Shown here piece by piece: positions 1-8,428 of a stretch of 64,000 bases of DNA. This stretch comes from Rubrobacter taiwanensis (GTDB taxonomy: Bacteria; Actinomycetota; Rubrobacteria; Rubrobacterales; Rubrobacteraceae). Under the pieces are notes generated by a model. The model saw nothing but the letters and a program-made list of their open reading frames with translations. It was not told where the DNA came from and searched no databases. How positions within the stretch are numbered: the first letter of the stretch is position 1; each line of letters starts with the position of its first letter. The stretch lies in assembly GCF_004337705.1 (NCBI RefSeq), contig NZ_SKBU01000015.1:1-64000 (forward strand). Reading direction: 5' to 3'. The position numbers and the translations under genes were made by a program.

Positions 1-441
1 GGGGGGGTTGAGATCTCGGGCGAGAAGGTGCCGGATTCCGCGCTCCGGACGCCGGAGGTGAGTGCTGCGGCTTCGGAGGTCTCCCGGCATCCGGTGGTGC
101 GGCGGGTGCTGGTCGGGCGGCAGCGGGCGGCGGCCGAGGCTGCCGGGTCCGTCGTTATGGAGGGTCGGGACATCGGGACGGTGGTGCTGCCGGACGCCGA
201 GGTCAAGGTCTATCTTTCGGCCACGCCCGAGGAGCGGGCGCGGCGTCGGGCGCGCCAGAGTGGCCGGGAGGCGGAGCTGGACCGCATCCGGGATGCGATC
301 CTCGACCGGGACCGGCGGGACTCCGAGCGCGAGGATTCTCCGTTGCGGATCGCCGGCGATGCCGTGGAGATAGACACCACGGGGCTCGGGCTCGGAGAGG
401 TCGTAAGCCGGGTGCTCGCGCTCGTGAAGCGGGGGTGTTGA
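1..441 (+). CDS. cmk: (d)CMP kinase, C-terminal part (5' end outside window)
   Basis: Cytidylate kinase phosphorylates CMP/dCMP with ATP in pyrimidine nucleotide salvage in the cytoplasm. The frame is open from base 1, so the N-terminal P-loop is missing. The visible 146 residues contain the family block around MEGRDIGTVVLPDA and the Arg-rich lid (YLSATPEERARRRA), followed by the usual short C-terminus. It ends one base before plsC, and der follows; cmk-plsC-der is a common bacterial order, although the ispH/rpsA genes often found between them are absent. Identity is firm. Confidence 0.93.
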   Translation, partial: GGVEISGEKVPDSALRTPEVSAAASEVSRHPVVRRVLVGRQRAAAEAAGSVVMEGRDIGTVVLPDAEVKVYLSATPEERARRRARQSGREAELDRIRDAILDRDRRDSEREDSPLRIAGDAVEIDTTGLGLGEVVSRVLALVKRGC

Positions 442-442
442 G

Positions 443-1054
443 GTGCCGCCTTTCTACAGGATCGCCCGTGTCGTGGTGAACGCCGTGGCGCGCGTCGTTC
501 TGGGGTTTACGGTGTATGGTGAGGAGAGAGTTCCCGCTGAGGGGCCGCTCGTGATCGCCGCCAACCACCGGCGTTTTGTCGACCCGATAATAGTTTCCAT
601 GGCGGTGCCCCGGTGGGTCAAGTGGATGGCCAAGAAAGAGCTCTTCAGTTTCGGTCCCTTCGCCCGGGTTCTGTACTTCGTGGGGGCTTTCCCGGTGGAC
701 CGGCAGAAGGGCGGGCGGGCCGCCCTCCGCCGCTCCATGGAGCTGCTCAGAGAGGGGGAGGCGCTCGGCATCTTCCCCGAGGGGACCCGTCAGCGGGAGA
801 GCCTGCCGCGTGCTCAGGCCAAGAGCGGGGTTGCGATGCTCGCGGTGCGCACCGGGGCTCCGGTCGTGCCGGTCTACGTGGGGAGCATCCCGGGGCCGCT
901 GGCGCGTCTGCGCGGGGAGCGGCTGGAGATATACATCGGGGATCCGATAAGGATCGAGGAAGGGGTCCGGGGCGGAGAAGCCTACCGCAAGATAGCGGCC
1001 GGTGTGCTGCAGCGCATCTACGATTTAAGGCCGGAGAAGGAGGGGGGAGTATGA
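443..1054 (+). CDS. plsC: 1-acyl-sn-glycerol-3-phosphate acyltransferase
   Basis: Transfers the second acyl chain to lysophosphatidate to make phosphatidate at the inner face of the membrane. The 203-residue protein has the acyltransferase signature in the form NHRRFVD (His and Asp of the NHx4D motif) near residue 35 and the FPEGTR glycerophosphate-binding motif near residue 110. The start is GTG at 443, one base after the cmk stop. The stop overlaps the der ATG (ATGA). Its product feeds CdsA and PgsA, both encoded in this window. It could prefer another acyl acceptor, but the motifs support the PlsC family. Confidence 0.9.
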   Translation: MPPFYRIARVVVNAVARVVLGFTVYGEERVPAEGPLVIAANHRRFVDPIIVSMAVPRWVKWMAKKELFSFGPFARVLYFVGAFPVDRQKGGRAALRRSMELLREGEALGIFPEGTRQRESLPRAQAKSGVAMLAVRTGAPVVPVYVGSIPGPLARLRGERLEIYIGDPIRIEEGVRGGEAYRKIAAGVLQRIYDLRPEKEGGV

Positions 1055-2343
1055 GCCGGCCGCCGGTCGTGGCCATCGTGGGGGCTCCGAACGTGGGCAA
1101 GTCCACGCTCGTCAACCGCATCCTGCGGCGGAGGAAGGCCGTGGTCTCCGAGACGCCCGGAACCACGCGCGACCGCACCTACCAGCGGGCGGAGTGGGCC
1201 GGGAGGGAGTTTACGCTGGTGGACACGGGGGGCATGGAGCCCGCTGCGAAGGTCGGGCTGGAAGCGCTGGTCACGCTGCAGGCCAGGATCGCCGCCGAGG
1301 AGGCGGACGTCGTGGTGCATCTCACCGATGCCCGGCTGGGCGTCACCGAGGTAGATGCGGCCATCGCCCGTGTGCTGCGGGAGGCTTCGGGAGAGGTCGT
1401 CCTGGCCGTAAACAAGCTCGACGATCCAGCCGACGATTCGGACCGCTACCGCTTCTATGCTCTGGGCGAGGGGGAGCCGTACGGCATCTCTGCCGAGCAC
1501 GGCCTCGGGGTCGGGGATCTTCTAGACGAGATAGTAGCCCGGCTGCCGGAGGCGGGGGCAGGGGCGGAGGTTCGGGCTCCCCGCATAGCCATAGTGGGCC
1601 GGCCGAACGTCGGGAAGAGCACGCTGCTCAACCGCCTGCTGGACGCCGAGCGGGCCGTGGTCTCGGAGGCGGCCGGGACGACCACCGACGCGATAGAGAC
1701 AGAGCTCGTACTGGGGGAGGAGCGCTACGTGCTGCTAGACACGGCGGGGGTGGGGCGCCGGGCGAAGAGGGAGGCCGGGGTTCCTTACTATGCGGCCCTG
1801 CGCACCTACGAGGCGATCCGGCGCTCCGACGTCTCGCTGTTGCTCGTGGACGCCCGGGAGGGGGTGGTGGGCGGAGATTTACAGATAGCGCGGGAGATAG
1901 CCGAGGCCCGCCGGGCCTTCGGGGTGCTGGTCAACAAGCGGGATCTCGTCACGCCCGGGCGGCTGCGCGAGATAGAGGGGCAGGTCGCCTACCGGATGAC
2001 GGACCTCAAGCCGAAGCTGCTCGGGATCTCTGCGCTCACCGGTCGGGGCGTGGACCGGGTCATTCCCTTCGCGGCGGACCTCTACCGGGCCTTCAACCTC
2101 CGGCTCGGGACGCACGAGGTGGCAGAGTTCGTGAGCTCGGTGGTCGGGCGCAGCGCGCCGCCGGGCGGGGTCAAGATCCGGTACGCCACCCAGACCGGGC
2201 AGGCGCCGCCCGTCTTCACGCTCTTCGCGACGCGTCCGGCGGACATACCGGAGAGCTACGTGCGCTATCTGGAGAACGCCTTCCGGGAGCGCTACGATCT
2301 TCACGGGGTAAGCCTCGGGATCAGGCTCAAGAGCAGCCGGTAA
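1051..2343 (+). CDS. der: Ribosome-associated GTPase Der (EngA)
   Basis: Tandem-G-domain GTPase required for 50S subunit maturation. The 430-residue protein shows two complete G domains: P-loops GAPNVGKST near residue 10 and GRPNVGKST near residue 180, with switch motifs DTGG and DTAG, and NKLD and NKRD as G4 motifs. A KH-like C-terminal domain follows. ATG at 1051 overlaps the plsC stop by 4 bases, implying translational coupling. Length and architecture are typical. Confidence 0.96.
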   Translation: MSRPPVVAIVGAPNVGKSTLVNRILRRRKAVVSETPGTTRDRTYQRAEWAGREFTLVDTGGMEPAAKVGLEALVTLQARIAAEEADVVVHLTDARLGVTEVDAAIARVLREASGEVVLAVNKLDDPADDSDRYRFYALGEGEPYGISAEHGLGVGDLLDEIVARLPEAGAGAEVRAPRIAIVGRPNVGKSTLLNRLLDAERAVVSEAAGTTTDAIETELVLGEERYVLLDTAGVGRRAKREAGVPYYAALRTYEAIRRSDVSLLLVDAREGVVGGDLQIAREIAEARRAFGVLVNKRDLVTPGRLREIEGQVAYRMTDLKPKLLGISALTGRGVDRVIPFAADLYRAFNLRLGTHEVAEFVSSVVGRSAPPGGVKIRYATQTGQAPPVFTLFATRPADIPESYVRYLENAFRERYDLHGVSLGIRLKSSR

Positions 2344-2364
2344 GCGTGTGTTAGTCTTCTAGCG

Positions 2365-2886
2365 ATGCAGACCAGCGACAGGATACTCACCGCGGCCAAC
2401 GCGCTCACCCTCTTCCGGCTGCTGTTGGTGCCGGTGATCCTGTGGCTTTTGCTGGCCGAGCGGGATCTGCTGGCGGCGCTGGCCTTCGTGGCGGCCGGGG
2501 TTACGGACTTCTTCGACGGCCGGCTGGCGCGCCGCAGCGCGCCGACTCAGATCGGCCAGCTGCTGGACCCGGCGGCCGACCGCCTGCTGCTCTCGGGATG
2601 TGCCGTGGTTCTGGCCGTACGCGGGATACTCCCCGTTTGGGCTGTTGTCATTCTGGTGGCCCGGGATCTTCTGGCCGTGACGGGCGGGCTCGTCTTCAGG
2701 GGGCGCCTGAGGGTCAACTTCGTCGGCAAGCTGGCCACCGCTGCGCTGATGGCCGCGCTCGCGGCGCTCATCTTCGGGCTGCGGGAGCTGGGGCTGTTGC
2801 TCTTCTACGGCGGGTTCGTTCTGTCGTTAGTATCCGGGGGGATCTACGCCGCCGAGGCCCTCCGGCGGAAGGAGGTCAAACCGTGA
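2365..2886 (+). CDS. pgsA: CDP-diacylglycerol-glycerol-3-phosphate 3-phosphatidyltransferase
   Basis: Forms phosphatidylglycerol phosphate from CDP-diacylglycerol and glycerol-3-phosphate, the committed step to phosphatidylglycerol and cardiolipin, in the inner membrane. The 173-residue protein has several hydrophobic segments and the CDP-alcohol phosphatidyltransferase signature with its acidic residues and AR/G spacing (DFFDGRLAR followed by GQLLDPAAD). The stop overlaps the GTG of the next gene (GTGA). A related CDP-alcohol transferase activity is possible, but length and motif best fit PgsA. Confidence 0.85.
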   Translation: MQTSDRILTAANALTLFRLLLVPVILWLLLAERDLLAALAFVAAGVTDFFDGRLARRSAPTQIGQLLDPAADRLLLSGCAVVLAVRGILPVWAVVILVARDLLAVTGGLVFRGRLRVNFVGKLATAALMAALAALIFGLRELGLLLFYGGFVLSLVSGGIYAAEALRRKEVKP

Positions 2887-5360
2887 AGGCAGTCATCATG
2901 GCCGGGGGACAGGGGACGCGCCTCAGGCCCCTGACCAGCAATCAGCCGAAGCCCATGATCCCGATCGTGAACACGCCGTGCATGGAGCACATCCTCAACC
3001 TGCTCGGCCGGCACGGCTTTGAGGAGGTCGTCGTCACGCTGCAGTTCATGCCGCAGGTCATCCAGGACTATTTCGGCGACGGCTCGGACTGGGGGATGAA
3101 GATCCACTACTCGGTTGAGGATGCGCCTCTGGGGACCGCGGGCTCGGTGAAGCTGGCCGAGGAACATCTGGACGACGGGCGGTTTCTGGTCATTAGCGGA
3201 GATGCGCTTACGGACGTGGACCTCGGGGAGGTGCTCGGCTTCCACGAAGAGCGGGAGGCCGAGGTGACGATGGTGCTCAAGAGCGTCGAGAACCCGCTGG
3301 AGTTCGGGATCGTGATCACCGAGGAAGACGGCCGCATCTCGCGCTTTTTGGAGAAGCCGGCATGGGGGCAGGTCTTCTCCGACACGATAAACACCGGTAT
3401 CTACGTGCTGGAGCCGCAGGTGCTGGAGGAGATCCCGGAGAACGTGGAGTACGATTTCTCCAAGGAGCTCTTCCCCAAGCTCCTCTCCGGCGGCCGCCGG
3501 CTCTACGGGCACGTCACGGAGAGCTACTGGGAGGACATCGGCACCCTGGAGCAATACATGAAGGCCCAGCGCGACGTGCTGGACGGCCGGGTGCGGGGCG
3601 TGCGTCCGGCCGGGGTGCGGCTGCGGGAGAACGTCTACGTCGGACGCCGGGCCCAGGTGGAGGACGAGAGGCTGGAGGGGCCGGTCGTCATCGGGGAGAA
3701 CGCCCGCGTCTCGCCGGAGGCCGAGATCGGGCCGTACACCGTGCTGGCCCCCAACACCGTGGTGAACGCCGGGGCCAGGATCGAGCGCAGCACGATAGCC
3801 GAGGGCTCCTTTATAGACGAGGGGGCCGAGGTTCGCGACGCGCTCATCGGGCGCTCCTGCTACATCCAGGCGCGGGCGCGCATCCTGGAGCGCAGCGCGC
3901 TCGGGGATGACGTGACCGTCGGGGAGGGCGCCACGGTAGCGCCGGACGTCAAGATCTTCCCCCACAAGGAGATCGAGGCCGAAGCGAACGTGACCCAGAG
4001 CATCATCTACGAGAGCACCGGGATCCGGACGCTCTTCAGGGGCGGGATGGTGCGGGGTAAGTTCAATCTGGAGATCACGCCGGAGTTCGCCATGCGCTTT
4101 GCGGAGTCGTTGGGCTCGACGCTGGAGCCCGGCACGATCGTGACCTGCGGCCGCGACTCCTCGCTTTCAGCGCGTGTGATCCGCTACTCCATCATCTCGG
4201 GCCTGAACGCCACGGGCGTGAACGTGCGCGACCTCAGGGCCGCCCACGTAGGCGTGGTGCGCCACGATGTGCGCTCCGGCAAGTCCTCGGCCGGGGTCTA
4301 CGTGCGTCAGGGGGAGGACCCCCAGGAGGTGCAGATCCTGCTCTACTCCTCGGACGCCACCCCGGTGGATGAGGCCGGCCAGCGCAGCGTGGAGAAGGTC
4401 TACGTGCGCGAGGAGTACCGCCGGGCCTTCCTAGGAGACATCGGGGACATAATCTACCCGGGCCGGGTCGTGGAGCAGTACGTGGAGCGGCTGGAGCGGG
4501 CGCTGGACCGCGAGCGGACCTCCGGGGCGGCCCTGGTCGTGGACTTCTCCGGCGGGGTGGCCGAGCTGGTCTCCAGCCTGGTCTTCCGCCGCCTGGAGGT
4601 GGACGCCGTGGTGGTCTCGGGGTTTTCCAACGCCAACGTCGCCCGGCCGGAGACGGGCTTCAATCTGGAGGAGAGCCTGGAGCGGGTGAGCCGGATCGTG
4701 CCGACCGTGGGGGCGGCGTTCGGGTGCGTTGTCGGGCCCACGGGGGAGGATGTGCACTTCGTGGACGACGCCGGAGCCTACGTGCCGCCGGACGTGATGT
4801 TCGCCTCTTTCCTGCAGGAGACGCGCCCGGAGCGGGCCGTGATCCCGGTCAACCTGAGCGAGGAGTTCGCGGAGCTGGTGCGCCGGAACGGCGGGGAGGT
4901 TATCTACAGCCGCACCGGCTTCGGCAACCTCTCCCAGAAGTTCGCCGACGCGCACGCCGACATAGGGGGGATGGCCGACGGCCGGTACCTGTTCGCCGGA
5001 TTCATCCCAGCCCCGGACTGCTTCGTGACCATCGGCCGGGCGCTGGAGGTCTTCGGACATGCCTCCCTCTCCAGAGTTCGGCGCGAGTTCGGCAAGTCGG
5101 TCGGAAACGTCGTGCGGCGCCGGGTGGAATGTCCCTGGTCTGAGAAGGGGCGGGTCATGCGCCTGCTGGCCGAGAAGTTCGGCAGCGATCCCGACGTGGT
5201 GCTCACCGACGGCGTGAAGCTCAATCTGGATGGCGGCTGGGTGCTCATGATCCCAGACCCGGACCACCCGTTCTTCTACGTCTATGCCGAGTCGGAAGCC
5301 TCCGAGCCGCTGGCCGCGGAGTACTCCCGGCTGGTCGAAGAACTGGTGCGCTCCACCTGA
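2883..5360 (+). CDS. Mannose-1-phosphate guanylyltransferase fused to phosphomannomutase-like domain
   Basis: The 825-residue protein has three parts. Residues 1 to about 235 are a nucleotidyltransferase ([12 protein letters not shown] at the N-terminus, SGDALTDVD metal site) expected to make GDP-mannose or a similar NDP-sugar. About residues 250-365 are left-handed beta-helix hexapeptide repeats. About residues 385-825 resemble the phosphohexomutase fold. In the mutase part I cannot find the TASHNP-type phosphoserine loop; the equivalent stretch reads [12 protein letters not shown], so this domain may be regulatory or structural. The same three-part arrangement is known from other actinobacterial and cyanobacterial proteins. 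GTG at 2883 overlaps the pgsA stop. The exact sugar is uncertain. Confidence 0.82.
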   Translation: MKAVIMAGGQGTRLRPLTSNQPKPMIPIVNTPCMEHILNLLGRHGFEEVVVTLQFMPQVIQDYFGDGSDWGMKIHYSVEDAPLGTAGSVKLAEEHLDDGRFLVISGDALTDVDLGEVLGFHEEREAEVTMVLKSVENPLEFGIVITEEDGRISRFLEKPAWGQVFSDTINTGIYVLEPQVLEEIPENVEYDFSKELFPKLLSGGRRLYGHVTESYWEDIGTLEQYMKAQRDVLDGRVRGVRPAGVRLRENVYVGRRAQVEDERLEGPVVIGENARVSPEAEIGPYTVLAPNTVVNAGARIERSTIAEGSFIDEGAEVRDALIGRSCYIQARARILERSALGDDVTVGEGATVAPDVKIFPHKEIEAEANVTQSIIYESTGIRTLFRGGMVRGKFNLEITPEFAMRFAESLGSTLEPGTIVTCGRDSSLSARVIRYSIISGLNATGVNVRDLRAAHVGVVRHDVRSGKSSAGVYVRQGEDPQEVQILLYSSDATPVDEAGQRSVEKVYVREEYRRAFLGDIGDIIYPGRVVEQYVERLERALDRERTSGAALVVDFSGGVAELVSSLVFRRLEVDAVVVSGFSNANVARPETGFNLEESLERVSRIVPTVGAAFGCVVGPTGEDVHFVDDAGAYVPPDVMFASFLQETRPERAVIPVNLSEEFAELVRRNGGEVIYSRTGFGNLSQKFADAHADIGGMADGRYLFAGFIPAPDCFVTIGRALEVFGHASLSRVRREFGKSVGNVVRRRVECPWSEKGRVMRLLAEKFGSDPDVVLTDGVKLNLDGGWVLMIPDPDHPFFYVYAESEASEPLAAEYSRLVEELVRST

Positions 5361-5386
5361 CATTTCACTTCAGGTTGAGGCGAAGC

Positions 5387-5392
5387 TATAAT
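5387..5392 (+). promoter_or_regulatory. -10 box (TATAAT) at the rsiG start
   Basis: A perfect TATAAT in a GC-rich context, overlapping the first possible ATG (5391). Transcription starting 7-8 bases downstream would begin at or next to the in-frame ATG at 5400, giving a leaderless mRNA. No convincing -35 hexamer is seen 16-18 bases upstream. Strand composition changes here (100-base hand counts: 31 G/31 C before, 45 G/21 C after). Confidence 0.5.
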
Positions 5393-5630
5393 GCAGCATA
5401 TGGGAGAGATCGAGTGGAGGGAGATGCCGGACCTCACGCTCCTCGGGGAAGAGGAGCTGCGGGACCTGCTGAACGAGCTGGTGGAGCAGGAGCGGGAGCT
5501 CAGCTACCGGCGCCGGGTGCTGCACGGGAGGATAGACCTCATCCGGGCCGAGCTGGTCCGGCGCGGCGGAGGGTTCTCCGCCGCTGAGCTGGCGGACATC
5601 CTGATGGAGGGGCGCCGGGCAGATGATTAG
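5391..5630 (+). CDS. rsiG: RsiG-like anti-sigma factor with one c-di-GMP-binding motif
   Basis: Small 79-residue, mostly helical protein. Residues 34-49 (numbered from the 5391 ATG) match the RsiG signature E(X)3S(X)2R(X)3Q(X)3D except that the Gln position is His45: E34, S38, R41, H45, D49. RsiG binds cyclic di-GMP and sequesters the sporulation sigma factor WhiG in Streptomyces; a single-motif form acting as a homodimer is known from Rubrobacter radiotolerans. A WhiG-type sigma factor is encoded at 41491-42309. The gene overlaps the next one by 8 bases. ATG 5400 may be the true start (76 residues). Assignment rests on motif, length and the partner gene. Confidence 0.72.
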   Translation: MQHMGEIEWREMPDLTLLGEEELRDLLNELVEQERELSYRRRVLHGRIDLIRAELVRRGGGFSAAELADILMEGRRADD

Positions 5631-6063
5631 ATGTCCCAACTGCGGCACCGAGGTTCCCGAGACGGCCAAGTTCTGCAGCGAGTGCGGGGTGCGGCTCGGC
5701 GTGGGGGATTCCACCATCTCCTACTCGCCGCTCTTCGAGGAGGACGAGGCGGCGGGTGGTGCGGGGAGCGCTGCCCTGATCGAGCTCGACCAGGTCGAGG
5801 GCACCGCCGGCCGCCGGATGCACGATATTACGGACGAGCGGGTGACGGTGGGCCGCTCGCCGGAGAGCGACATCTTCATAGACGATGTGACCGTCTCCCG
5901 CGAGCACGCGGAGATAGTGCGCAACGAGAGGGGTTACCGCATCCGGGACGTGGGCAGCCTCAACGGTACCTACGTCAACCGGGTGCGGGTGGATTCCGTG
6001 GACCTGCGAAACGGGGATGAGATACAGATCGGGAAGTTCAGGTTCAAGTTCGTCGTAACCTAG
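5623..6063 (+). CDS. Zinc-ribbon plus FHA-domain protein (GarA/OdhI-like)
   Basis: The 146-residue protein starts with a CxxC...CxxC zinc ribbon (CPNCG and CSECG, residues about 4-22), then an acidic linker, then a forkhead-associated domain with the conserved phosphothreonine-binding residues (VGRSPESDI, SREHAEI, SLNGTYVNR). The FHA part and the ftsR neighbour match the garA-ftsR pair of mycobacteria and corynebacteria, where GarA/OdhI controls 2-oxoglutarate and glutamate metabolism under Ser/Thr kinases. Here the N-terminal ETTS-type phosphosite segment is replaced by the zinc ribbon, so the mode of control may differ. It overlaps rsiG by 8 bases. Confidence 0.78.
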   Translation: MIRCPNCGTEVPETAKFCSECGVRLGVGDSTISYSPLFEEDEAAGGAGSAALIELDQVEGTAGRRMHDITDERVTVGRSPESDIFIDDVTVSREHAEIVRNERGYRIRDVGSLNGTYVNRVRVDSVDLRNGDEIQIGKFRFKFVVT

Positions 6064-6077
6064 GGAGGGCTCTTCAG

Positions 6078-6749
6078 GTGGAAGGCAGCGAGGACCGCAA
6101 GGAACAGTACACCATAGGCGAGGTCGTAGCCAGGCTGAAGAAGGAGTTCCCCACGCTCTCGGTCAGCAAGGTGCGCTATCTGGAGCGCCGCCGCCTGATA
6201 AACCTCTCGCGCACGCGCGGCGGGTACCGGCTCTTCACGCCGCAGGACATAGAGCTGTTGCGCTATATCCTGAAGATGCAGGAGGAGGAGTACCTGCCGC
6301 TCAAGGTGATAAAGAAGCGCATCGAGGCCGGAGCTCCCTCCATGCGCACCGGTGATTCGGGCTCCGAATACGCCCGCGTTCTGGAGGACCGCACCTACAC
6401 CAAGGAGGAGCTCGCCGACTCTTTAGGGGTCGAGACACGCTTCGTCGAGGAGCTCCTCTCGGTGCAGGTCATCGGGCGGGGGGGCGAGATCACGCACCGG
6501 GACGCCGAGATCGCGCGCCTGGCCCTGGACCTGGCCCGGTACGGCATCCAGCCCCGGCACCTGCGCGGCATCATGGCCGCCGTCGAGCGGGAGGCGGCCA
6601 TGTTTAAGCAGATCCTGAACCCCGACCTCCGCTCGGGAGATGAGCAGCGAGTGGCCGAGGCGATGCACAAGGCCCGCCACCTGGCCTCCGTGGACTCCCG
6701 CATGAAAGAGCTGATGATGTCCAATATTATCGAGAGCTTCGCCTCTTAG
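6078..6749 (+). CDS. ftsR: MerR-family transcriptional regulator, FtsR-like
   Basis: The 223-residue protein has a MerR-type winged helix in the first ~75 residues (YTIGEVVARL, SVSKVRYLERRRLI, GGYRLFTPQDI). A second helical region has a helix-turn-helix-like stretch (YTKEELADSLGV) but no cysteine cluster for metal sensing. In mycobacteria and corynebacteria the gene after garA/odhI is this regulator, which activates ftsZ in Corynebacterium. The start is GTG 6078, with a GGAGGG ribosome-binding site at 6064-6069. It is followed after one base by apt. Its regulon here is not visible. Confidence 0.75.
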   Translation: MEGSEDRKEQYTIGEVVARLKKEFPTLSVSKVRYLERRRLINLSRTRGGYRLFTPQDIELLRYILKMQEEEYLPLKVIKKRIEAGAPSMRTGDSGSEYARVLEDRTYTKEELADSLGVETRFVEELLSVQVIGRGGEITHRDAEIARLALDLARYGIQPRHLRGIMAAVEREAAMFKQILNPDLRSGDEQRVAEAMHKARHLASVDSRMKELMMSNIIESFAS

Positions 6750-6750
6750 C

Positions 6751-7284
6751 ATGAACGCCGCCGAGATCCGCTCCTACATCCGAGAGGTCCCGGACTTCCC
6801 GAGACCCGGCGTCTCCTTTAAGGATATAACCCCCCTTATCGAGGACGGCAGTGCCTTCCACGCCGCCGTGGACCTCCTGGCCCGCGCCACCGACGACCTC
6901 GACTACGAACGCATACTCTCAGCCGAAGCCCGGGGATTTGTCTTCGGAACCGCCCTCGCATACCGCTCCCGCAAAGGACTCATCCTCGCCCGTAAACCCA
7001 ACAAACTGCCGCGGGAGACCGTCGCCGCTACCTACCAGCTGGAGTACGGAGAGGACGCCCTGCATATTCATGCCGACTCCGTAACCCCAGGAACCCGCGT
7101 GCTGGTGGTGGACGACCTCCTCGCCACCGGCGGTACCGCCCGCGCCATGTGCCAGCTCGTGGAGAACGCCGGAGGAAAAGTAGCCGGCGTCGCCGTACTC
7201 ATAGAGCTCGCCTTCCTGAACGGCCGCAAGACCCTCGAACCCTACCATGTGGTCTCGATCCTCTCCTACGATGCCGGAGAATAA
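6751..7284 (+). CDS. apt: Adenine phosphoribosyltransferase
   Basis: Salvages adenine to AMP with PRPP in the cytoplasm. The 177-residue protein has the PRPP-binding motif VLVVDDLLATGGT near residue 115 and the N-terminal PDFPRPGVSFKDITPL block of APRT. It begins one base after the ftsR stop, so the rsiG-FHA-ftsR-apt genes may be co-transcribed. On this strand its coding sequence is notably C-rich, in contrast to the recombinase gene that follows. Confidence 0.93.
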   Translation: MNAAEIRSYIREVPDFPRPGVSFKDITPLIEDGSAFHAAVDLLARATDDLDYERILSAEARGFVFGTALAYRSRKGLILARKPNKLPRETVAATYQLEYGEDALHIHADSVTPGTRVLVVDDLLATGGTARAMCQLVENAGGKVAGVAVLIELAFLNGRKTLEPYHVVSILSYDAGE

Positions 7285-8206
7285 TACCCTCCCCGAAACC
7301 CGGAAGACCCCGGAAGATAAGCTCCTTAACGTCTTCCTCCGGACCCTCTCCAGCCCCCAGACGGTAAAAACGTATAATACAGAGCTGCGCATGTTTTTGC
7401 GCTATCTGGCGCGGGAGTTGGGCAAGGGGTTAGAGGAGTTAACGGCGGAGGACATTTCGCTATACAGGGAGCACATTGCGGGGAGGTATGCTCCGGCGAC
7501 GGCGGCGAAGAAGCTGGCGGCGCTGAGGCGTTTTCTGGTATTTGCGTACATGGGTGGGGCGACGCGTGTAAATCCGGAGGCGGTGAAGTACTTTGCCCGG
7601 AGTCCGAGGGTGCATCAGGATTCGTCCTACAACGTACTTACGCCGAGGGAGCTCTCCAGGGTGTTGGAGGCTGCGCGGCGGAGGAGCTACCGGGACTACG
7701 TGATGCTGGCGGTGATGGCGCGTTGTGGTCTACGGGAGGCGGAGGTGGTGGGTGTGAGGATCGGGGACTTCGGGGAGGTGGATGACGGGCAGGTCTTCTT
7801 GAGGGTGGTCGGCAAGGGTGAGAAGCCCCGGAGTGTGCCGGTGGGCCGGGATCTCTGGGAGCTGGTGCAGCGGTTCGTGCTGCTGAGCGGGCGCAGCTTC
7901 GCTTCGCATGCTGATGCCCGCAAGCCGCTCTTCGTTTCAAGGAAGGGCAAGGACCGGCCGCTGACCACGCGGGCCGTAAGGTACATCGTGAAGAAGTACG
8001 TAAGAGAGGCGGGAATAACCAAGGCCATCTCGCCGCACTCCATACGCCACACGGCAGGCACCAACATGGCCCTCAACCGGGCGCCGCTGCTCGTGATCCA
8101 GCAGTTCCTCGGTCACTCGGACCCCAAGACCACCATGCGCTATATCCGCCGCGCCGAGGAGCTGTCGAGCCAGGCCCACACCTACAACACGCTGCCGCTC
8201 GAATGA
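7271..8206 (+). CDS. Tyrosine recombinase (XerC/XerD-like)
   Basis: Site-specific recombinase of 311 residues from ATG 7271. Residues about 15-95 form the SAM-like core-binding domain. The catalytic residues are all present: R155, K182, H256-x-x-R259, H282 and Y291. The size fits XerC/D, which resolve chromosome dimers, but the neighbourhood (a lone lyase and a micro-ORF) also allows a phage- or integron-type role. An alternative ATG at 7247 would add 8 residues and overlap apt further; neither start has a clear ribosome-binding site. Codon third positions change from C-rich to G-rich at about 7375, inside the gene. Confidence 0.85.
   Translation: MPENNTLPETRKTPEDKLLNVFLRTLSSPQTVKTYNTELRMFLRYLARELGKGLEELTAEDISLYREHIAGRYAPATAAKKLAALRRFLVFAYMGGATRVNPEAVKYFARSPRVHQDSSYNVLTPRELSRVLEAARRRSYRDYVMLAVMARCGLREAEVVGVRIGDFGEVDDGQVFLRVVGKGEKPRSVPVGRDLWELVQRFVLLSGRSFASHADARKPLFVSRKGKDRPLTTRAVRYIVKKYVREAGITKAISPHSIRHTAGTNMALNRAPLLVIQQFLGHSDPKTTMRYIRRAEELSSQAHTYNTLPLE
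7373..7378 (+). promoter_or_regulatory. Intragenic TATAAT at a strand-composition flip
   Basis: TATAAT inside GTATAATAC (7372-7380), within the recombinase frame (codons for Tyr-Asn-Thr). Hand counts on the + strand: 19 G/37 C in the 100 bases before (7271-7370), 38 G/18 C in 7381-7480. Could be an internal, possibly divergent, promoter; no -35 box is evident. Confidence 0.35.
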
Positions 8207-8428
8207 GCGCTCACGGCGGAGGCGGCGCCGGGCTCTGAAGCAGGAACGCCGTATAGACGATGACGATAGCTATCGTCATAATGACGACCATGATCACAAG
8301 CTCCCTCAAAGCGATCTCACCCCTCAAACATCTCTCAAACACATAGAAAAAGGATAGCAGGATCCAACCACCCAGAATGTGATCCCACCCCCTCGCATGA
8401 ATTTCCGAGAATTCCTCTTATCGGAAAT
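8207..8428. other. Intergenic region between convergent genes
   Basis: 222 bases between the + strand recombinase and the - strand lyase. It holds a possible 28-codon membrane-peptide ORF on the - strand, three CTCAAA copies (8305, 8323, 8334) and one arm of a 10-bp inverted repeat. The right half is more AT-rich than its surroundings. No intrinsic terminator with a T-tract is seen for either flanking gene. Confidence 0.6.
8211..8297 (-). CDS. Possible 28-residue single-pass membrane peptide
   Basis: Reading from GTG 8297 gives a peptide that is almost entirely hydrophobic (MVVIMTIAIVIVYTAFLL core) and ends in QSPAPPPP. A GAGGGAG Shine-Dalgarno-like stretch lies just upstream; the alternative ATG at 8291 has better spacing and gives 26 residues. 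It resembles other short single-pass membrane peptides in style, but I recognise no family. It could be chance, since the reading frame is short. It does not overlap any confident gene. Confidence 0.35.
   Translation of the reverse strand: MIMVVIMTIAIVIVYTAFLLQSPAPPPP

Noticed and set aside
1-7. G-run at the left edge as a structural element
   Set aside because: It is part of the open cmk frame (Gly codons).
613-2343. A 576-codon frame spanning plsC and der as a fusion
   Set aside because: The first part is an out-of-frame shadow of plsC; der has its own ATG at 1051 overlapping the plsC stop.
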